From positions 45,022 through 109,021 of the forward strand of contig CANQKC010000005.1 in NCBI GenBank assembly GCA_947624305.1: a stretch of 64,000 bases of DNA, written 5' to 3'. Made by a program: the position numbers and the translations under genes. Shown piece by piece: positions 8,329-16,981 of the stretch. Every line of letters starts with the position of its first letter. Position 1 is the first letter of the stretch. The notes under the pieces were generated by a model that was given only the letters and a program-made list of their open reading frames with translations, ran no database searches and was not told the origin of the DNA. The stretch is from an uncultured Monoglobus sp. (GTDB taxonomy: Bacteria > Bacillota > Clostridia > Monoglobales > Monoglobaceae).

Positions 8329-10500
8329 TCACATAAGCCCCGCGCGGACGCAGGCGGCATGGAATGACGCAAACGGCACGAACATTTGCGCGAAGCTTTT
8401 TGTACTTGCCGTTCCGCAAAGCACCGCGTCGCCGACGGCGGTCTTTTTGCCGCCCTGATAGCCCGAAGGCTTAAACGACATAACGTATTTAAACGTCGGT
8501 ATGCCCGCCTCGAGGTATTTTCTGTCGCCCGTGAGCTCATACGCGGCCGCGAGCGCCTCTAAAATAAGCGGATTGTTGCCGTTCCGTTTGAGGCTCGGCA
8601 GCTCCTTATAATAAAACAGGCCGTTTTTGAGCCGCGCGTTCTCGATCAGGTCGTCGACGGCCGAGATTATCATTTCCTTTATCTCCGGGTCGGGCTTCAC
8701 GCGGTAATACCTCATCAGGCTGCATGCCGCGACCGAGATCATAAACACGACTCTGATCGCGGTGTTTTCAAGATAGGGCGAGAGCCAAAGCCCGTATTCG
8801 TCCTTCCACGCCTTGAAATGCCCGACGATCCAGTCACATTTTTTGAGCCACTTCTTATCGCCCGTCTCGTTATAAAGCGCGGTCAGCGTCCTCAGGGCCC
8901 AGCCCGTTTCGCGCGCGCTTGACTGCCCGCTTTTTTCAAACACGGGCTGCTCAAGCAGGCGCAGCACGTTTTCGCCGATCCCCACCGCCGCGTCAAGCGC
9001 GTCGCTGTTTCCGCTCAGATGATAGAGGTCAAGCAGACCCTCGACCCATTGGTGGCTGCACGCGATCTTGCCGTTTTTGCAGTGGCCGTTGGTGTGCTCC
9101 CACTGCCCGTTAAGTCGCAGCGGATCGTCGCTGAAGTGGCATATGTCCACGTCGATCTGGTGCCTCGCCGAAACGAGCAGATAATCCATGTACCGCCTTA
9201 TCCCTGTCCGCGCGTACATCAGCGCGCAGGCGTGGGGATAGTCATACTCGTTGTTTGTCCAGACGAGCTCACCGCCGCCGCGCCCTTGGTTGGTGTATCC
9301 CATGTTCGGCGAGTCGCCCCAGTTGAGCATGCCGTAGCAGCGCGCGTGGTCGTCTGCCTTGTTTGTCAGAAATATCTCGGTCTCCGCGTCATATTTGTCG
9401 CAGAAAACGTCCTCAAACACGCCCGACTCTCTGAACACCCGCGGGTTTATCGCGGGCCTGTCGGGCATCTGGTATATTATGCTCCTGTTGTTCAGCTCTT
9501 TGAGATCCTCGCCGCGGTGGAAGCGGAAGAGGAGCCTTTGCTGCCTCGCCATGCCGCTCTGCATGACTATCCCGTCCGAGCTGTCGGGCACAAGCTCCGC
9601 GCGGAAGCCGCGCCTGTCGGCTTCAAAGGCCTTCGGGAAGTTCTGGTGCGGCTGGAATACCGCGGCGCTGAGTCCGAAGTCCTCACCCGTGCAGTCGGCG
9701 AAAAGCGAGCCGTAGAACACCTCGGCGTTGTGCTCGTTCGCCTCATAGAGAAGCCGCTCCGCGTTTATCTCGCAGCGCGGGTTTTCGCCGGTGAAATACT
9801 CGGTCTCGTGGTTGGTGACAGCGACCGCGCAGCGAGAACCCATATCGGGGCAGGTGTGGGTCAGAGACAAAGATCTGATCCGAAGCGGCTCTTCCGAGGT
9901 GTTGATCAGCGTGTGACCGATCTCGAACCAATCCTTTTCGGCGTAAAACGTCAGATCAATTTTCGCGGCGTATGATCTTCCGCCGCGTGTGTGCGCGCCC
10001 TCTCCGCGGAGCACCGTGCACAGCGGACTGTTTTCCTTGACGCGCCATTTGCTTATCTTAAAATCATAAACGTTCCCGCCGCCGTCCGTGAGAACGGGAC
10101 AGGATATGCAGCCGCCAAGGTCGGCGCCCGCGTATTCTATATTTTCAAAGATACGGTTTGCATTGGTCGAGAGCATGACTTTAAGGCCGCCCGTCTTAAC
10201 GGCGCGGCCGTCGAATTTAACGGGGTCAAAGCTGCCCCTGTCGTCTTTGCCCGCGTCAAAATAATAGTCGATTGCGGCGTTTTTCGGCAGATCGACCATG
10301 CACCGCGCGAAAAGCCATTTGACGCTGCCGTCGCTCCAGCGCGCGGTCGCGCGCAGATCGGAAGGATACGCACTTCCGTCGGGGCCGATCACCGCTCCGC
10401 GCGGCTCGGGCAGAGCGCCCCGCTTAAACGGCACACCAAAAAAAACGTGCTCCCTCGTTCGTTCGCTGTTGTAAGTCTTTTCAAAATGCAGCTTTATCAT
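8329..10500 (-). CDS. PcRGLX/YetA-like protein, probable PL26 rhamnogalacturonan exolyase
   Basis: The 723-residue protein resembles the PcRGLX/YetA family: an N-terminal RIFT-type barrel (FFGVPFKRGAL...ARWSDGSVKWL), a central beta-sandwich (about 150-400) and an alpha/alpha-toroid (about 400-720) with the conserved stretch QGRGGGELVWTNNEYDYPHA and the motif CSHQWVEGLLDLYHLSG. Known PL26 members remove unsaturated units from rhamnogalacturonan-I by beta-elimination. There is no signal peptide, so it probably acts on imported oligosaccharides in the cytoplasm. GGAGG precedes the ATG at 10500. It is the first gene of the operon with the aldo/keto reductase and MATE genes. Family assignment is from motif memory; the activity is inferred. 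Confidence 0.75.
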   Translation of the reverse strand: MIKLHFEKTYNSERTREHVFFGVPFKRGALPEPRGAVIGPDGSAYPSDLRATARWSDGSVKWLFARCMVDLPKNAAIDYYFDAGKDDRGSFDPVKFDGRAVKTGGLKVMLSTNANRIFENIEYAGADLGGCISCPVLTDGGGNVYDFKISKWRVKENSPLCTVLRGEGAHTRGGRSYAAKIDLTFYAEKDWFEIGHTLINTSEEPLRIRSLSLTHTCPDMGSRCAVAVTNHETEYFTGENPRCEINAERLLYEANEHNAEVFYGSLFADCTGEDFGLSAAVFQPHQNFPKAFEADRRGFRAELVPDSSDGIVMQSGMARQQRLLFRFHRGEDLKELNNRSIIYQMPDRPAINPRVFRESGVFEDVFCDKYDAETEIFLTNKADDHARCYGMLNWGDSPNMGYTNQGRGGGELVWTNNEYDYPHACALMYARTGIRRYMDYLLVSARHQIDVDICHFSDDPLRLNGQWEHTNGHCKNGKIACSHQWVEGLLDLYHLSGNSDALDAAVGIGENVLRLLEQPVFEKSGQSSARETGWALRTLTALYNETGDKKWLKKCDWIVGHFKAWKDEYGLWLSPYLENTAIRVVFMISVAACSLMRYYRVKPDPEIKEMIISAVDDLIENARLKNGLFYYKELPSLKRNGNNPLILEALAAAYELTGDRKYLEAGIPTFKYVMSFKPSGYQGGKKTAVGDAVLCGTASTKSFAQMFVPFASFHAACVRAGLM

Positions 10501-10555
10501 AACGCGGCCTCCGGTTTTTGTTCACAATATTTATTAATCATAGTAATGTAAGCTT

Positions 10556-10561
10556 ATTATA
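10556..10561 (-). promoter_or_regulatory. Likely -10 element for the PL26 operon
   Basis: On the minus strand TATAAT lies 56 bp upstream of the ATG at 10500 in an AT-rich stretch. No good -35 is visible at 16-18 bp, which would fit activator-dependent transcription. The remaining bases 10562-10680 are AT-rich and show nothing else I can name. Confidence 0.45.
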
Positions 10562-10687
10562 CAACAAAAAATATAGGTTTTCTATTTAATTCTTGACATA
10601 TTTAAGAAAAATCTTTGATTTTTTGCGTTCTTTTTCCTAAGTTTGTTTTGACTTCCGTTTTTTTGCGCTTTTTAAAATGCGCGCAAA

Positions 10688-10715
10688 AAACCCGTCGGCG
10701 GCTGCCGACGGGTTT
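10688..10715 (-). terminator. Intrinsic terminator of the PAP2 gene
   Basis: A perfect 12-bp stem (10688-10699 with 10704-10715, loop GGCT) lies 13 bp after the stop codon of the PAP2 gene. On the minus strand it runs into six T residues. Confidence 0.85.
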
Positions 10716-10728
10716 CGGGCGTTTTGGT

Positions 10729-11712
10729 TCACGCTTTTTTTGTTTTTTGGAATATGTTCTCAAACAGCTTGACTATAGCGGGGCCGATCGCGACGAAGTA
10801 GAAAATAAGCGCGAACTGCACAAGAGCCTTAGAGAGGCTCGAGCCGAGGCCGAGGCCCGTCAGCGCGCTCGCGGCGCTGCCCGAAAAGTTGTCAAATATC
10901 GTGTAGGTGAACACGCAGAACACGGCTCTTATGACGTTAACGACCGAACTGTTCTCGGTCGAAAATTTGATGAGCCGCCGCTCAATGAGCCAGCCGATAA
11001 AAAAGCCGATGCCCATTCCCGCGTTTTTGTAGGAATCGACAGCCATTTTTGAACCTTCAACAACGACCGAACCGTCCGCTGCGTAGTCAACGGGATAAGA
11101 CTTAAGCGCGGCGTAGAGTATAAGCAGCAGGCAAAGAGCCGTTCCGCCGAGCGCAACGCACATATCCGCATTGGGCTTTTTGTCGATAAGCGGCATGAGC
11201 TTTGCGGTCAATATCAAAACAGCGATGCTTAATACCAGAGCGACAACAACGTCCTGCGGCGTGTGAACGCCCAAGTAGTTCCTTGAAAAAGCGATAAGCA
11301 GGACGAGAACCCACATAATTATTTGTAAAACTTTCGGGCACTTGGGAGATCCTTCAATGTTCATTGAGAGACCGCCCCAAACACTGACCGCGTTGGTCGT
11401 GTGCCCGCTCGGGAACGAGTATCCTGTGGCGTCGGCCTTGGCCTCGGGCACCGGCGTGATCCTTGAGTCGCGTATCCACGGACGGTAGGCGCAGGCGGTT
11501 ATTTTCACAAAGCCGTTTATTATTCTGTTGATAAACAGCGTAAACATGACAAATATGCCTTTTTTCTTGTCAACTCCCCAATAGATAATTCCGAGAGGCA
11601 ACAGCAGCACCGACGTTTCACCGAGTTTTGTTATGTATTCAAAAAACGTGTTTAAAACGCCGCCGGTTGCTTCGCGAAAATTTTGGAGCATCAGTAAATA
11701 ATTAAGATCCAT
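10729..11712 (-). CDS. PAP2-family membrane phosphatase
   Basis: The 327-residue polytopic membrane protein carries all three motifs of the PAP2 (lipid phosphate phosphatase) family in order: KITACAYRP (KX6RP), FPSGHTT (PSGH) and SRNYLGVHTPQDV (SRX5HX3D). The motif-bearing half is N-terminal. It is followed by about five further hydrophobic segments, more than the minimal family. It probably dephosphorylates a membrane-associated substrate such as undecaprenyl diphosphate or a phosphatidyl lipid. It is transcribed divergently from the GHKL kinase gene. Its promoter has the same direct-repeat/TGGACA arrangement, suggesting shared control by the LytTR regulator. Confidence 0.9.
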   Translation of the reverse strand: MDLNYLLMLQNFREATGGVLNTFFEYITKLGETSVLLLPLGIIYWGVDKKKGIFVMFTLFINRIINGFVKITACAYRPWIRDSRITPVPEAKADATGYSFPSGHTTNAVSVWGGLSMNIEGSPKCPKVLQIIMWVLVLLIAFSRNYLGVHTPQDVVVALVLSIAVLILTAKLMPLIDKKPNADMCVALGGTALCLLLILYAALKSYPVDYAADGSVVVEGSKMAVDSYKNAGMGIGFFIGWLIERRLIKFSTENSSVVNVIRAVFCVFTYTIFDNFSGSAASALTGLGLGSSLSKALVQFALIFYFVAIGPAIVKLFENIFQKTKKA

Positions 11713-11770
11713 ACATTCTTTCCTTTCCGCCTTCCGGGCTTTGAGATATAAGTTTTATTTGTTCATTAAA

Positions 11771-11799
11771 ATTATACTATATTTTTCCCGCGGTGTCCA
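11771..11799 (-). promoter_or_regulatory. Promoter of the PAP2 gene
   Basis: On the minus strand the -35 TGGACA (11799-11794) and -10 TATAAT (11776-11771) have a 17-bp spacer. Three bases upstream of the -35 is the second copy of a 21-bp-period direct repeat. The weak -35 suggests activator dependence. Confidence 0.75.
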
Positions 11800-11802
11800 C
11801 CA

Positions 11803-11833
11803 CGTTTCGTGTTCAATTTGGCACTTTTCGTGC
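11803..11833 (-). promoter_or_regulatory. Candidate LytTR operator upstream of the PAP2 gene
   Basis: Two direct repeats on the minus strand, GCACGAAAAG (11833-11824) and ACACGAAACG (11812-11803), have start points 21 bp apart. LytTR-domain regulators characteristically bind two direct half-sites about two helical turns apart next to the -35 of the target. The adjacent LytTR gene makes it the obvious candidate binder. The repeats are seen; the binder is inferred. Confidence 0.55.
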
Positions 11834-11851
11834 AAAATTACAGCGATTATT

Positions 11852-11882
11852 GCATAAAACGCTGCTTTTACGGCGTAAAACG
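11852..11882 (+). promoter_or_regulatory. Candidate LytTR operator upstream of the kinase gene
   Basis: The direct repeats GCATAAAACG (11852-11861) and GCGTAAAACG (11873-11882) are 21 bp apart and differ at one base. Only 3 bp separate the second copy from the TGGACA -35 box, exactly as in the divergent PAP2 promoter. This suggests autoregulation of the two-component system. Confidence 0.6.
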
Positions 11883-11885
11883 ATA

Positions 11886-11914
11886 TGGACAACGCGTTCG
11901 CAGTATGATAAAAT
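11886..11914 (+). promoter_or_regulatory. Promoter of the GHKL kinase gene
   Basis: TGGACA (11886-11891), a 17-bp spacer and TAAAAT (11909-11914) lie 67 bp upstream of the ATG. The -35 is the same TGGACA as in the divergent PAP2 promoter. Confidence 0.7.
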
Positions 11915-11980
11915 ATTCTTATCTGAAAAACAGGTTATAAACAGACATCGGCAGAATTCGGAACAAGCGGAGGCGGTAAT

Positions 11981-13870
11981 ATGAACAAGTATTCAAAAAG
12001 ACAGTACATACTTGGCGGGGCTGTCATAATCGCCGTTATGTTTTTTATTGTTTTGATTTATTCTTTTATGCAGAAAACAAATTTGGTCGATATAAACATG
12101 GACCCCGCGGATGATATGGAATGGAGCTATGAAATAATTTCCGGTTCCGAGGCGAGGCCTGCGGTTCCTGTTTCGGTCGATGAGTCAACGATCGCGTTTC
12201 CGGGAGAAAGCGGGCGCGCGGTCAAAGCGGAGAGAGTCCTGAAAGAGGAGCTAAACGGAGCGCAGATCGGAATTTTTCTTTATGACGCGGTGTGCGGCGC
12301 GGAAATTTACTTAGACGATGAGCCGCTATATACCTCGTTTGAGGGCGCGCCGAGGGACGCGGGCGGCTTTGCGGTCACTGACGGTCTTGGCCCTTCGCGC
12401 AGCGAAAAGATACAGATCTTTTTGCCCGACGACTATCTCGGACGCAGGCTTACGGTTGTGACCTACTTTACAGGGGAAACCTCAGAGATCGTTCCCGTTT
12501 TTCCTTATCTTTGCAGCAGCGAAACATTGTTCGCCCTGACCTCGATTGAAAACGTGGCGCCGTTGACTCACACGGCGATATGCGCTTTGCTGGCTATTTT
12601 GACCGCTTTGGTCTATCTGCTTGATATAAAAAACGGCAGCGCGGATAAAAAGATTTTGCTCCTGACTCTGTTTTATATCATGCTTTTCGCTAACGAAGCG
12701 ATTTCCTCAAACGCAGGAACTTACAGTCTGCTGCATGAAAAGCTGGGTATGCTTAACGTTGTATGCGAGCTGCGCGTCGCGCCGCTGCTGATTTTCGCGG
12801 CGTTTTGCCTCACGTCATGGCGGCGTTGGACGCTTTTGGGCGCTGCCGGAATATGGATCGTCTGCGACACGGTGAAGATCATACATTCAAATCTGCTTTA
12901 CGGCGCGTTTATGGGGCATGTGTCCGCGCCGGCGATCCTGCTGCTGTGCCTGCTTGCCGCTGTGCTGATTTTCGCCGAGTTCAAGATAAACAAGAAAAAG
13001 AGATTAAAAAGAACATATATTATATACGCGCTCGTTATAGCGGCTGCCGCTGTTATCCGAATGTTCAGGGCCAGCGCGAAAAACGGGATGAGCGTGCGCG
13101 AGTATTTGGCGTTTCTTTTTATGACCCCCGCTCAAGGAAATTTCTATGCCCTTATGCAGTTTGTTATTTTTCTGATCGTGATAATGGTCACGGCTGTTCT
13201 GATCGTTGAGTTTGTCAGGAGAACGCTTAATTCAAAGGTTGCTATCGGTGTGCTTGAGGAGCAGAACCGCCTCGCGATGAACAGTTATAACCGCATGGCG
13301 AAATCGGAGGAGGCAACTTACTCGCTTCGGCACGAAATGCGCCACCATATGCTGGCGATCTCCGGAATGCTTGCCGGCGGCGAGACCGAGAGAGCGAGGG
13401 AATACGCTGCCGCGGTTACGAGCGAATATAACGATATGCCGCAGGGACAATACAGCAAAAACACGATGGTAAACATAATCGCGGGCGAGTATCTCTCCCG
13501 CGCGAAGGAAAGCGGAATTAAAACGGAATACAGCTTTAGCCTGCCCGAGAGCGTTAACATGGCTGACACAGATCTCTGCGTCTTCCTGACAAACATGTTT
13601 GAAAACGCGTTGAACGCCTGTGAGCGCATCGGCGCTGACAGCGAGAGATATATATCTGTGAAGATGTATTTAAGCGGGAATTGTCTCTACATAGGATGCA
13701 GGAACAGCGCGCGCTATGACGGCGTGGAAATACAGTCGATCAAAAAATCCCGCACCCACGGCTACGGAATGGAAAATATGAAGAGGATAGTGGAAAAATA
13801 CGGCGGAGCCATGGAAGTTGAACGCGGCGGCTCATCGTTTTCGATCAAGAGCAATTTCTATTTAAAATAA
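11981..13870 (+). CDS. Membrane sensor histidine kinase, GHKL ATPase type (LytS/AgrC-like catalytic half)
   Basis: The 629-residue protein has a membrane anchor (about 10-30), an extracytoplasmic beta-rich domain (about 35-190), and seven or so membrane helices (about 195-405), an arrangement like 7TMR-DISM receptors. The cytoplasmic kinase follows. The phosphoacceptor region reads SLRHEMRHHM (histidine near residue 449). The N-box is NMFENALNACE (about 538) and the G-box is HGYGMENMKRIVEKYGG (about 593). The catalytic half matches kinases that pair with LytTR response regulators. The gene is convergent with such a regulator, 14 bp away at the stop codons. GGAGG lies 7 bases before the ATG. 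Its ligand is unknown. Confidence 0.9.
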   Translation: MNKYSKRQYILGGAVIIAVMFFIVLIYSFMQKTNLVDINMDPADDMEWSYEIISGSEARPAVPVSVDESTIAFPGESGRAVKAERVLKEELNGAQIGIFLYDAVCGAEIYLDDEPLYTSFEGAPRDAGGFAVTDGLGPSRSEKIQIFLPDDYLGRRLTVVTYFTGETSEIVPVFPYLCSSETLFALTSIENVAPLTHTAICALLAILTALVYLLDIKNGSADKKILLLTLFYIMLFANEAISSNAGTYSLLHEKLGMLNVVCELRVAPLLIFAAFCLTSWRRWTLLGAAGIWIVCDTVKIIHSNLLYGAFMGHVSAPAILLLCLLAAVLIFAEFKINKKKRLKRTYIIYALVIAAAAVIRMFRASAKNGMSVREYLAFLFMTPAQGNFYALMQFVIFLIVIMVTAVLIVEFVRRTLNSKVAIGVLEEQNRLAMNSYNRMAKSEEATYSLRHEMRHHMLAISGMLAGGETERAREYAAAVTSEYNDMPQGQYSKNTMVNIIAGEYLSRAKESGIKTEYSFSLPESVNMADTDLCVFLTNMFENALNACERIGADSERYISVKMYLSGNCLYIGCRNSARYDGVEIQSIKKSRTHGYGMENMKRIVEKYGGAMEVERGGSSFSIKSNFYLK

Positions 13871-13905
13871 AAAAGACTTGCCGATCATATAAACAAGTCC
13901 TTTTT
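13870..13905. terminator. Shared bidirectional terminator between kinase and regulator genes
   Basis: AAAAAGACTTG (13870-13880) can pair with CAAGTC-C-TTTTT (13894-13905) with one bulged base, with A/T tracts on both sides. It overlaps the last codons of the convergent regulator gene, so it would end both transcripts. Confidence 0.6.
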
Positions 13906-14604
13906 GTCAAGATAGTTCAGGAACTTATGCTGCAGCGTTCCGAATTGAGCCTTGCTTATGGGAATAAGCGCGCCGTTGGTAAGTTTGATGTCTAGACGCG
14001 TGATCTCGCTGATAAAGTCCATGTTGACTATGTAGCTCCTGTGAGGGCGCGCAAAGAGCGTTTGCGGAAGCCGCGTCTCAACATCCTTGAGAGAGCCGTG
14101 GAAATCTGTTTTTGAACCGTCGGCTTTGTGTATTATGACGCGGTGGCCGTAGATCTCAAAATAAGTTATGTCGGAGATCTTGATTTTGATCATGCCGTTT
14201 GCCGTGTCAAAAAATAGGTTGCGCGGCATGTGCTTATCAAGAAAGCGCTCAAGAGCGGTATTGATCTTTTCGCGGTCAAGCGGCTTCAGAATATAGTAAA
14301 GCGGATTGACGTCAAAGCTTTCGATAGCATATTCTTTTGAGGTGGTTATGAAGATAATATCGGGTTTTCCGCTCCTCTCGCACAGCTTTTTGGCGTATGC
14401 CAAACCGTTGGCGTTATCGAATATTATATCAAGGAAAATCAGATCGTATTCAAATCCGCTGTCAATTGATCTGCCGAGCGACTCAACATCGCAAAATGTG
14501 CGCACGATACATTCCGGCTCTTTAGACGAAAAAAAGTCGTTCACACAATCCTTGAGAATATTGCAGAATTCAGTATCATCGTCGCATACCGCGATCTTAT
14601 ACAT
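13885..14604 (-). CDS. LytTR-family response regulator
   Basis: The 239-residue cytoplasmic regulator has an N-terminal receiver domain with the acidic pocket CDDD (residues 7-10), phospho-acceptor Asp59 in IFLDI and Lys in ILKPLD. It is followed by a LytTR DNA-binding domain (about 135-235), recognised from YFEIYGHRVIIHKADG, LPQTLFARPHRSYIVN and the C-terminal GALIPISKAQ. The start is placed at the ATG at 14604 because CGAGGTG precedes it at the right distance and the receiver begins immediately (MYKIAVCDDD). The longer open frame to 14667 adds residues unrelated to receivers. Probable targets are promoters carrying the 21-bp-period repeat. Confidence 0.93.
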   Translation of the reverse strand: MYKIAVCDDDTEFCNILKDCVNDFFSSKEPECIVRTFCDVESLGRSIDSGFEYDLIFLDIIFDNANGLAYAKKLCERSGKPDIIFITTSKEYAIESFDVNPLYYILKPLDREKINTALERFLDKHMPRNLFFDTANGMIKIKISDITYFEIYGHRVIIHKADGSKTDFHGSLKDVETRLPQTLFARPHRSYIVNMDFISEITRLDIKLTNGALIPISKAQFGTLQHKFLNYLDKKDLFI

Positions 14605-14638
14605 GACATACACCTCGGAATTTTTTAATATTATACAA

Positions 14639-14667
14639 ATTATAGCATTATTATTTATGAATTTCAA
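14639..14667 (-). promoter_or_regulatory. Promoter of the LytTR regulator gene
   Basis: On the minus strand TTGAAA (14667-14662), a 17-bp spacer and TATAAT (14644-14639) lie 34 bp upstream of the ATG at 14604. It lacks the direct repeat, so the regulator appears constitutive while the kinase gene is not. Confidence 0.75.
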
Positions 14668-14716
14668 GCGAAAAATAAAAATATACTGAATTTGTAGGTT
14701 TATAGCATAAAATCAG

Positions 14717-14745
14717 TGGACTTTTCGCAAAATTTGTGATAAAAT
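14717..14745 (+). promoter_or_regulatory. Promoter of the 5'-nucleotidase gene, with one half-site of the repeat
   Basis: TGGACT (14717-14722), a 17-bp spacer and TAAAAT (14740-14745) resemble the kinase promoter. GCATAAAATC (14705-14714) matches one copy of the candidate LytTR repeat just upstream, but no second copy is seen 21 bp further up. Confidence 0.6.
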
Positions 14746-14783
14746 AAACACATTAAATTATTAAACAATAGGAGGACACACAT

Positions 14784-16925
14784 ATGAAAAGATTACTGAC
14801 ACGAAAAATATCCGCCGCAATTCTTTCTGCGGTAATGCTTCTGACCTTGTCGCCCGCGTTCGCTGAGGACGCGGCGCAGGAGAGCTACATTCATTTCGCC
14901 GCCTATTACGACGGCTCGGGCGCTCTGCTTGACGCCAAGTGCATCAAAGGCGCGCTCAGTGACGATGAGCTTGACGCGCTTGTCAATATCTACGAGCCCG
15001 AGTCCGCCGAGTCGGCGAGGGTGTTCGAGTGGACGGCGGACCTTGAGCCTTTAAACGATGTCAAAGATATCGATGTATCCGACGCCTACAGGAGCGCCGT
15101 TATCCTGCACACAAACGACATGCACGGCGCGTTGGTCGGCTCGTCGTCCGCGATCGGTTCCGACAGCGTCGCGGCGCTCAAAAAGCTTGACGACGCGGTG
15201 CTCGCCGACAGCGGTGACGCGGCACAGGGACTCGCTCTGGCCTCGCAGTCAAAGGGCGAGGACGTTATAAAGATCATGAACGCGGCGGGCTATGACGTTA
15301 TGGCGCTCGGCAACCATGAGTTCGACTTTGGTTTAGACCAGCTTTCAAAGCTCCGCGGCATGGCGGATTTCCCGATAATCTCGGCCAACACCTACGCGGG
15401 CGGCAAGCCGCTCTGCGCCTCGGACAGCACCAACGGCGAGAATGTTATAATTGACAAAAACGGCATCAAGATCGGCATCTTCGCGCTGACCACGCGCGAC
15501 ACCGAGGTTTCGACCAAGCCCGAAAACCTTGAGGGAATTGAGTTTAAGGACGAGGTCGAGACCGCGAAGGCGCAGACCGACTACCTCGACAAGCAGGGCG
15601 CGGACGTGATCATCGCGCTCGCGCACATGGGCGTGACCGATCAGGGCTACTGCACAAGCGACAAGCTCGCGGCGGCCATGGAGGGAACAGAGCTTGACGC
15701 GATCATTGACGGCCACAGCCACACGGTCATGAACGATAAGGTCGGCGGCATCACTATTGCCCAGACGGGCACCGGAAGCGTCAACGTCGGCAGAATGGAG
15801 ATCGAGCTTGACGAGAACAACAACGTTACGATAAACGAGACAATGCTGTCACGCGCGTTTTTTGACAACATAACGCCCGACCCCGACACGGCAAAGACCA
15901 TAACCGACGTGAGCGCCGAACTCAACGCGACTCTGGCCAAGGTCATCGGCGTGAACCAAAACACGCTCTGGGGCGGCGGTCTTGTCAACATTCCCGGCGG
16001 CACCTCGATCGCCGAAAGCCGCGTCGGCGAGACAAACTTCGGCAGTTTGATCTGTGACGCGATGATAGCCGAGGCCGAAAACATTGCCCCCGACAAATAT
16101 CGCGACAGCAGCGGAAAGGTCGCCGAGCCGATCGTCGCGGTTGAAAATGGCGGCGGCTTCCGAGCGTCGGTCCCCAACGGCCAGTTCACTATCGGAAGCA
16201 TAATCAACGCCCTGCCGTACTCAAACACGGTCCGCATCAAGGAGATAACGCCGACGGTGCTCTTTAAGGCGCTTGAGGGATATTTGTCGTCCGTCACCGC
16301 GCAGGATAAGGACACCGGCTTCCTCACCGCGGGCTATTCGGGCAGCTTCCCGCAGATCGGCGGAATGAGCGTAAGCTACGATCCCAACAAGCCAGAGGGC
16401 GAAAAGATCACAGGAATAAAGCTCACGGGCGGCGCGGAGCTTGACAAAAACGACAGCGAAACAAAGCTGATCTTAGCCTCAAACGATTACGTTATCGAGC
16501 AGGGCGAGTTCAAGGATGTTCCTTTGATTGCCGAGGGCAGCGGCCTCACCGAGGCTGTGATAGCCCACATAAACACCTTGACGAACAACGGCGAGAAGCC
16601 CCTCGCAGTGCCCACGACATCGGGCAGGATAACCGCGGGCGGCGCTTACAGCCCGAAAAACTATACCGCGCATATAACCCTGCTTAACGCGGACGGCCTC
16701 AAGGACGGAGACGCCGTTAAATTCTATATCGACGGCGCCGAATACCCCGACGCGGGCGTCGTGAAGGGCGGCGTGCTCGACATCACTATCCCCGACGGAG
16801 TGCATGCGGTCAAACTTTATCCCGACCAGCAAGAGGTATATGTGAACAACTACAGCGGCAACGGCGTTCTTGACGTTTACGGAAGCCTCAACCTCGGCTA
16901 TCCGCAGCTCGAATACAATAAATAA
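14784..16925 (+). CDS. Secreted 5'-nucleotidase / 2',3'-cyclic phosphodiesterase family protein
   Basis: The 713-residue exported metallophosphatase has a signal peptide (about 1-28, ending SPAFA). After an unusual N-terminal extension, the metallophosphatase domain begins with HTNDMHG (about 108), DSGDAAQG, LGNHEFDFG (about 175) and GHSHT (about 311), giving the two-metal site. The C-terminal substrate-binding domain (about 395-600) has NFGSLICDAM and ENGGGFRAS. The last about 100 residues look like a beta-sandwich linker, and no SLH or LPXTG anchor is seen. It probably releases phosphate and nucleosides from extracellular nucleotides. AGGAGG precedes the ATG. Confidence 0.93.
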   Translation: MKRLLTRKISAAILSAVMLLTLSPAFAEDAAQESYIHFAAYYDGSGALLDAKCIKGALSDDELDALVNIYEPESAESARVFEWTADLEPLNDVKDIDVSDAYRSAVILHTNDMHGALVGSSSAIGSDSVAALKKLDDAVLADSGDAAQGLALASQSKGEDVIKIMNAAGYDVMALGNHEFDFGLDQLSKLRGMADFPIISANTYAGGKPLCASDSTNGENVIIDKNGIKIGIFALTTRDTEVSTKPENLEGIEFKDEVETAKAQTDYLDKQGADVIIALAHMGVTDQGYCTSDKLAAAMEGTELDAIIDGHSHTVMNDKVGGITIAQTGTGSVNVGRMEIELDENNNVTINETMLSRAFFDNITPDPDTAKTITDVSAELNATLAKVIGVNQNTLWGGGLVNIPGGTSIAESRVGETNFGSLICDAMIAEAENIAPDKYRDSSGKVAEPIVAVENGGGFRASVPNGQFTIGSIINALPYSNTVRIKEITPTVLFKALEGYLSSVTAQDKDTGFLTAGYSGSFPQIGGMSVSYDPNKPEGEKITGIKLTGGAELDKNDSETKLILASNDYVIEQGEFKDVPLIAEGSGLTEAVIAHINTLTNNGEKPLAVPTTSGRITAGGAYSPKNYTAHITLLNADGLKDGDAVKFYIDGAEYPDAGVVKGGVLDITIPDGVHAVKLYPDQQEVYVNNYSGNGVLDVYGSLNLGYPQLEYNK

Positions 16926-16933
16926 GCAATACA

Positions 16934-16970
16934 AAAACGGAACGGCGGATATAAAGCGCCGTTCCGTTTT
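16934..16970 (+). terminator. Intrinsic terminator between convergent genes
   Basis: A 14-bp perfect stem (16934-16947 with 16957-16970), a 9-nt loop and flanking A and T tracts make this a bidirectional terminator. It serves the 5'-nucleotidase gene and the minus-strand gene ending at 16982. Confidence 0.88.
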
Positions 16971-16981
16971 TTGGTTTAATT

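Noticed and set aside
9019..9975. 318-codon plus-strand frame opposite the PL26-like gene
   Set aside because: Val/Arg/Ala-rich shadow frame without promoter or ribosome site.
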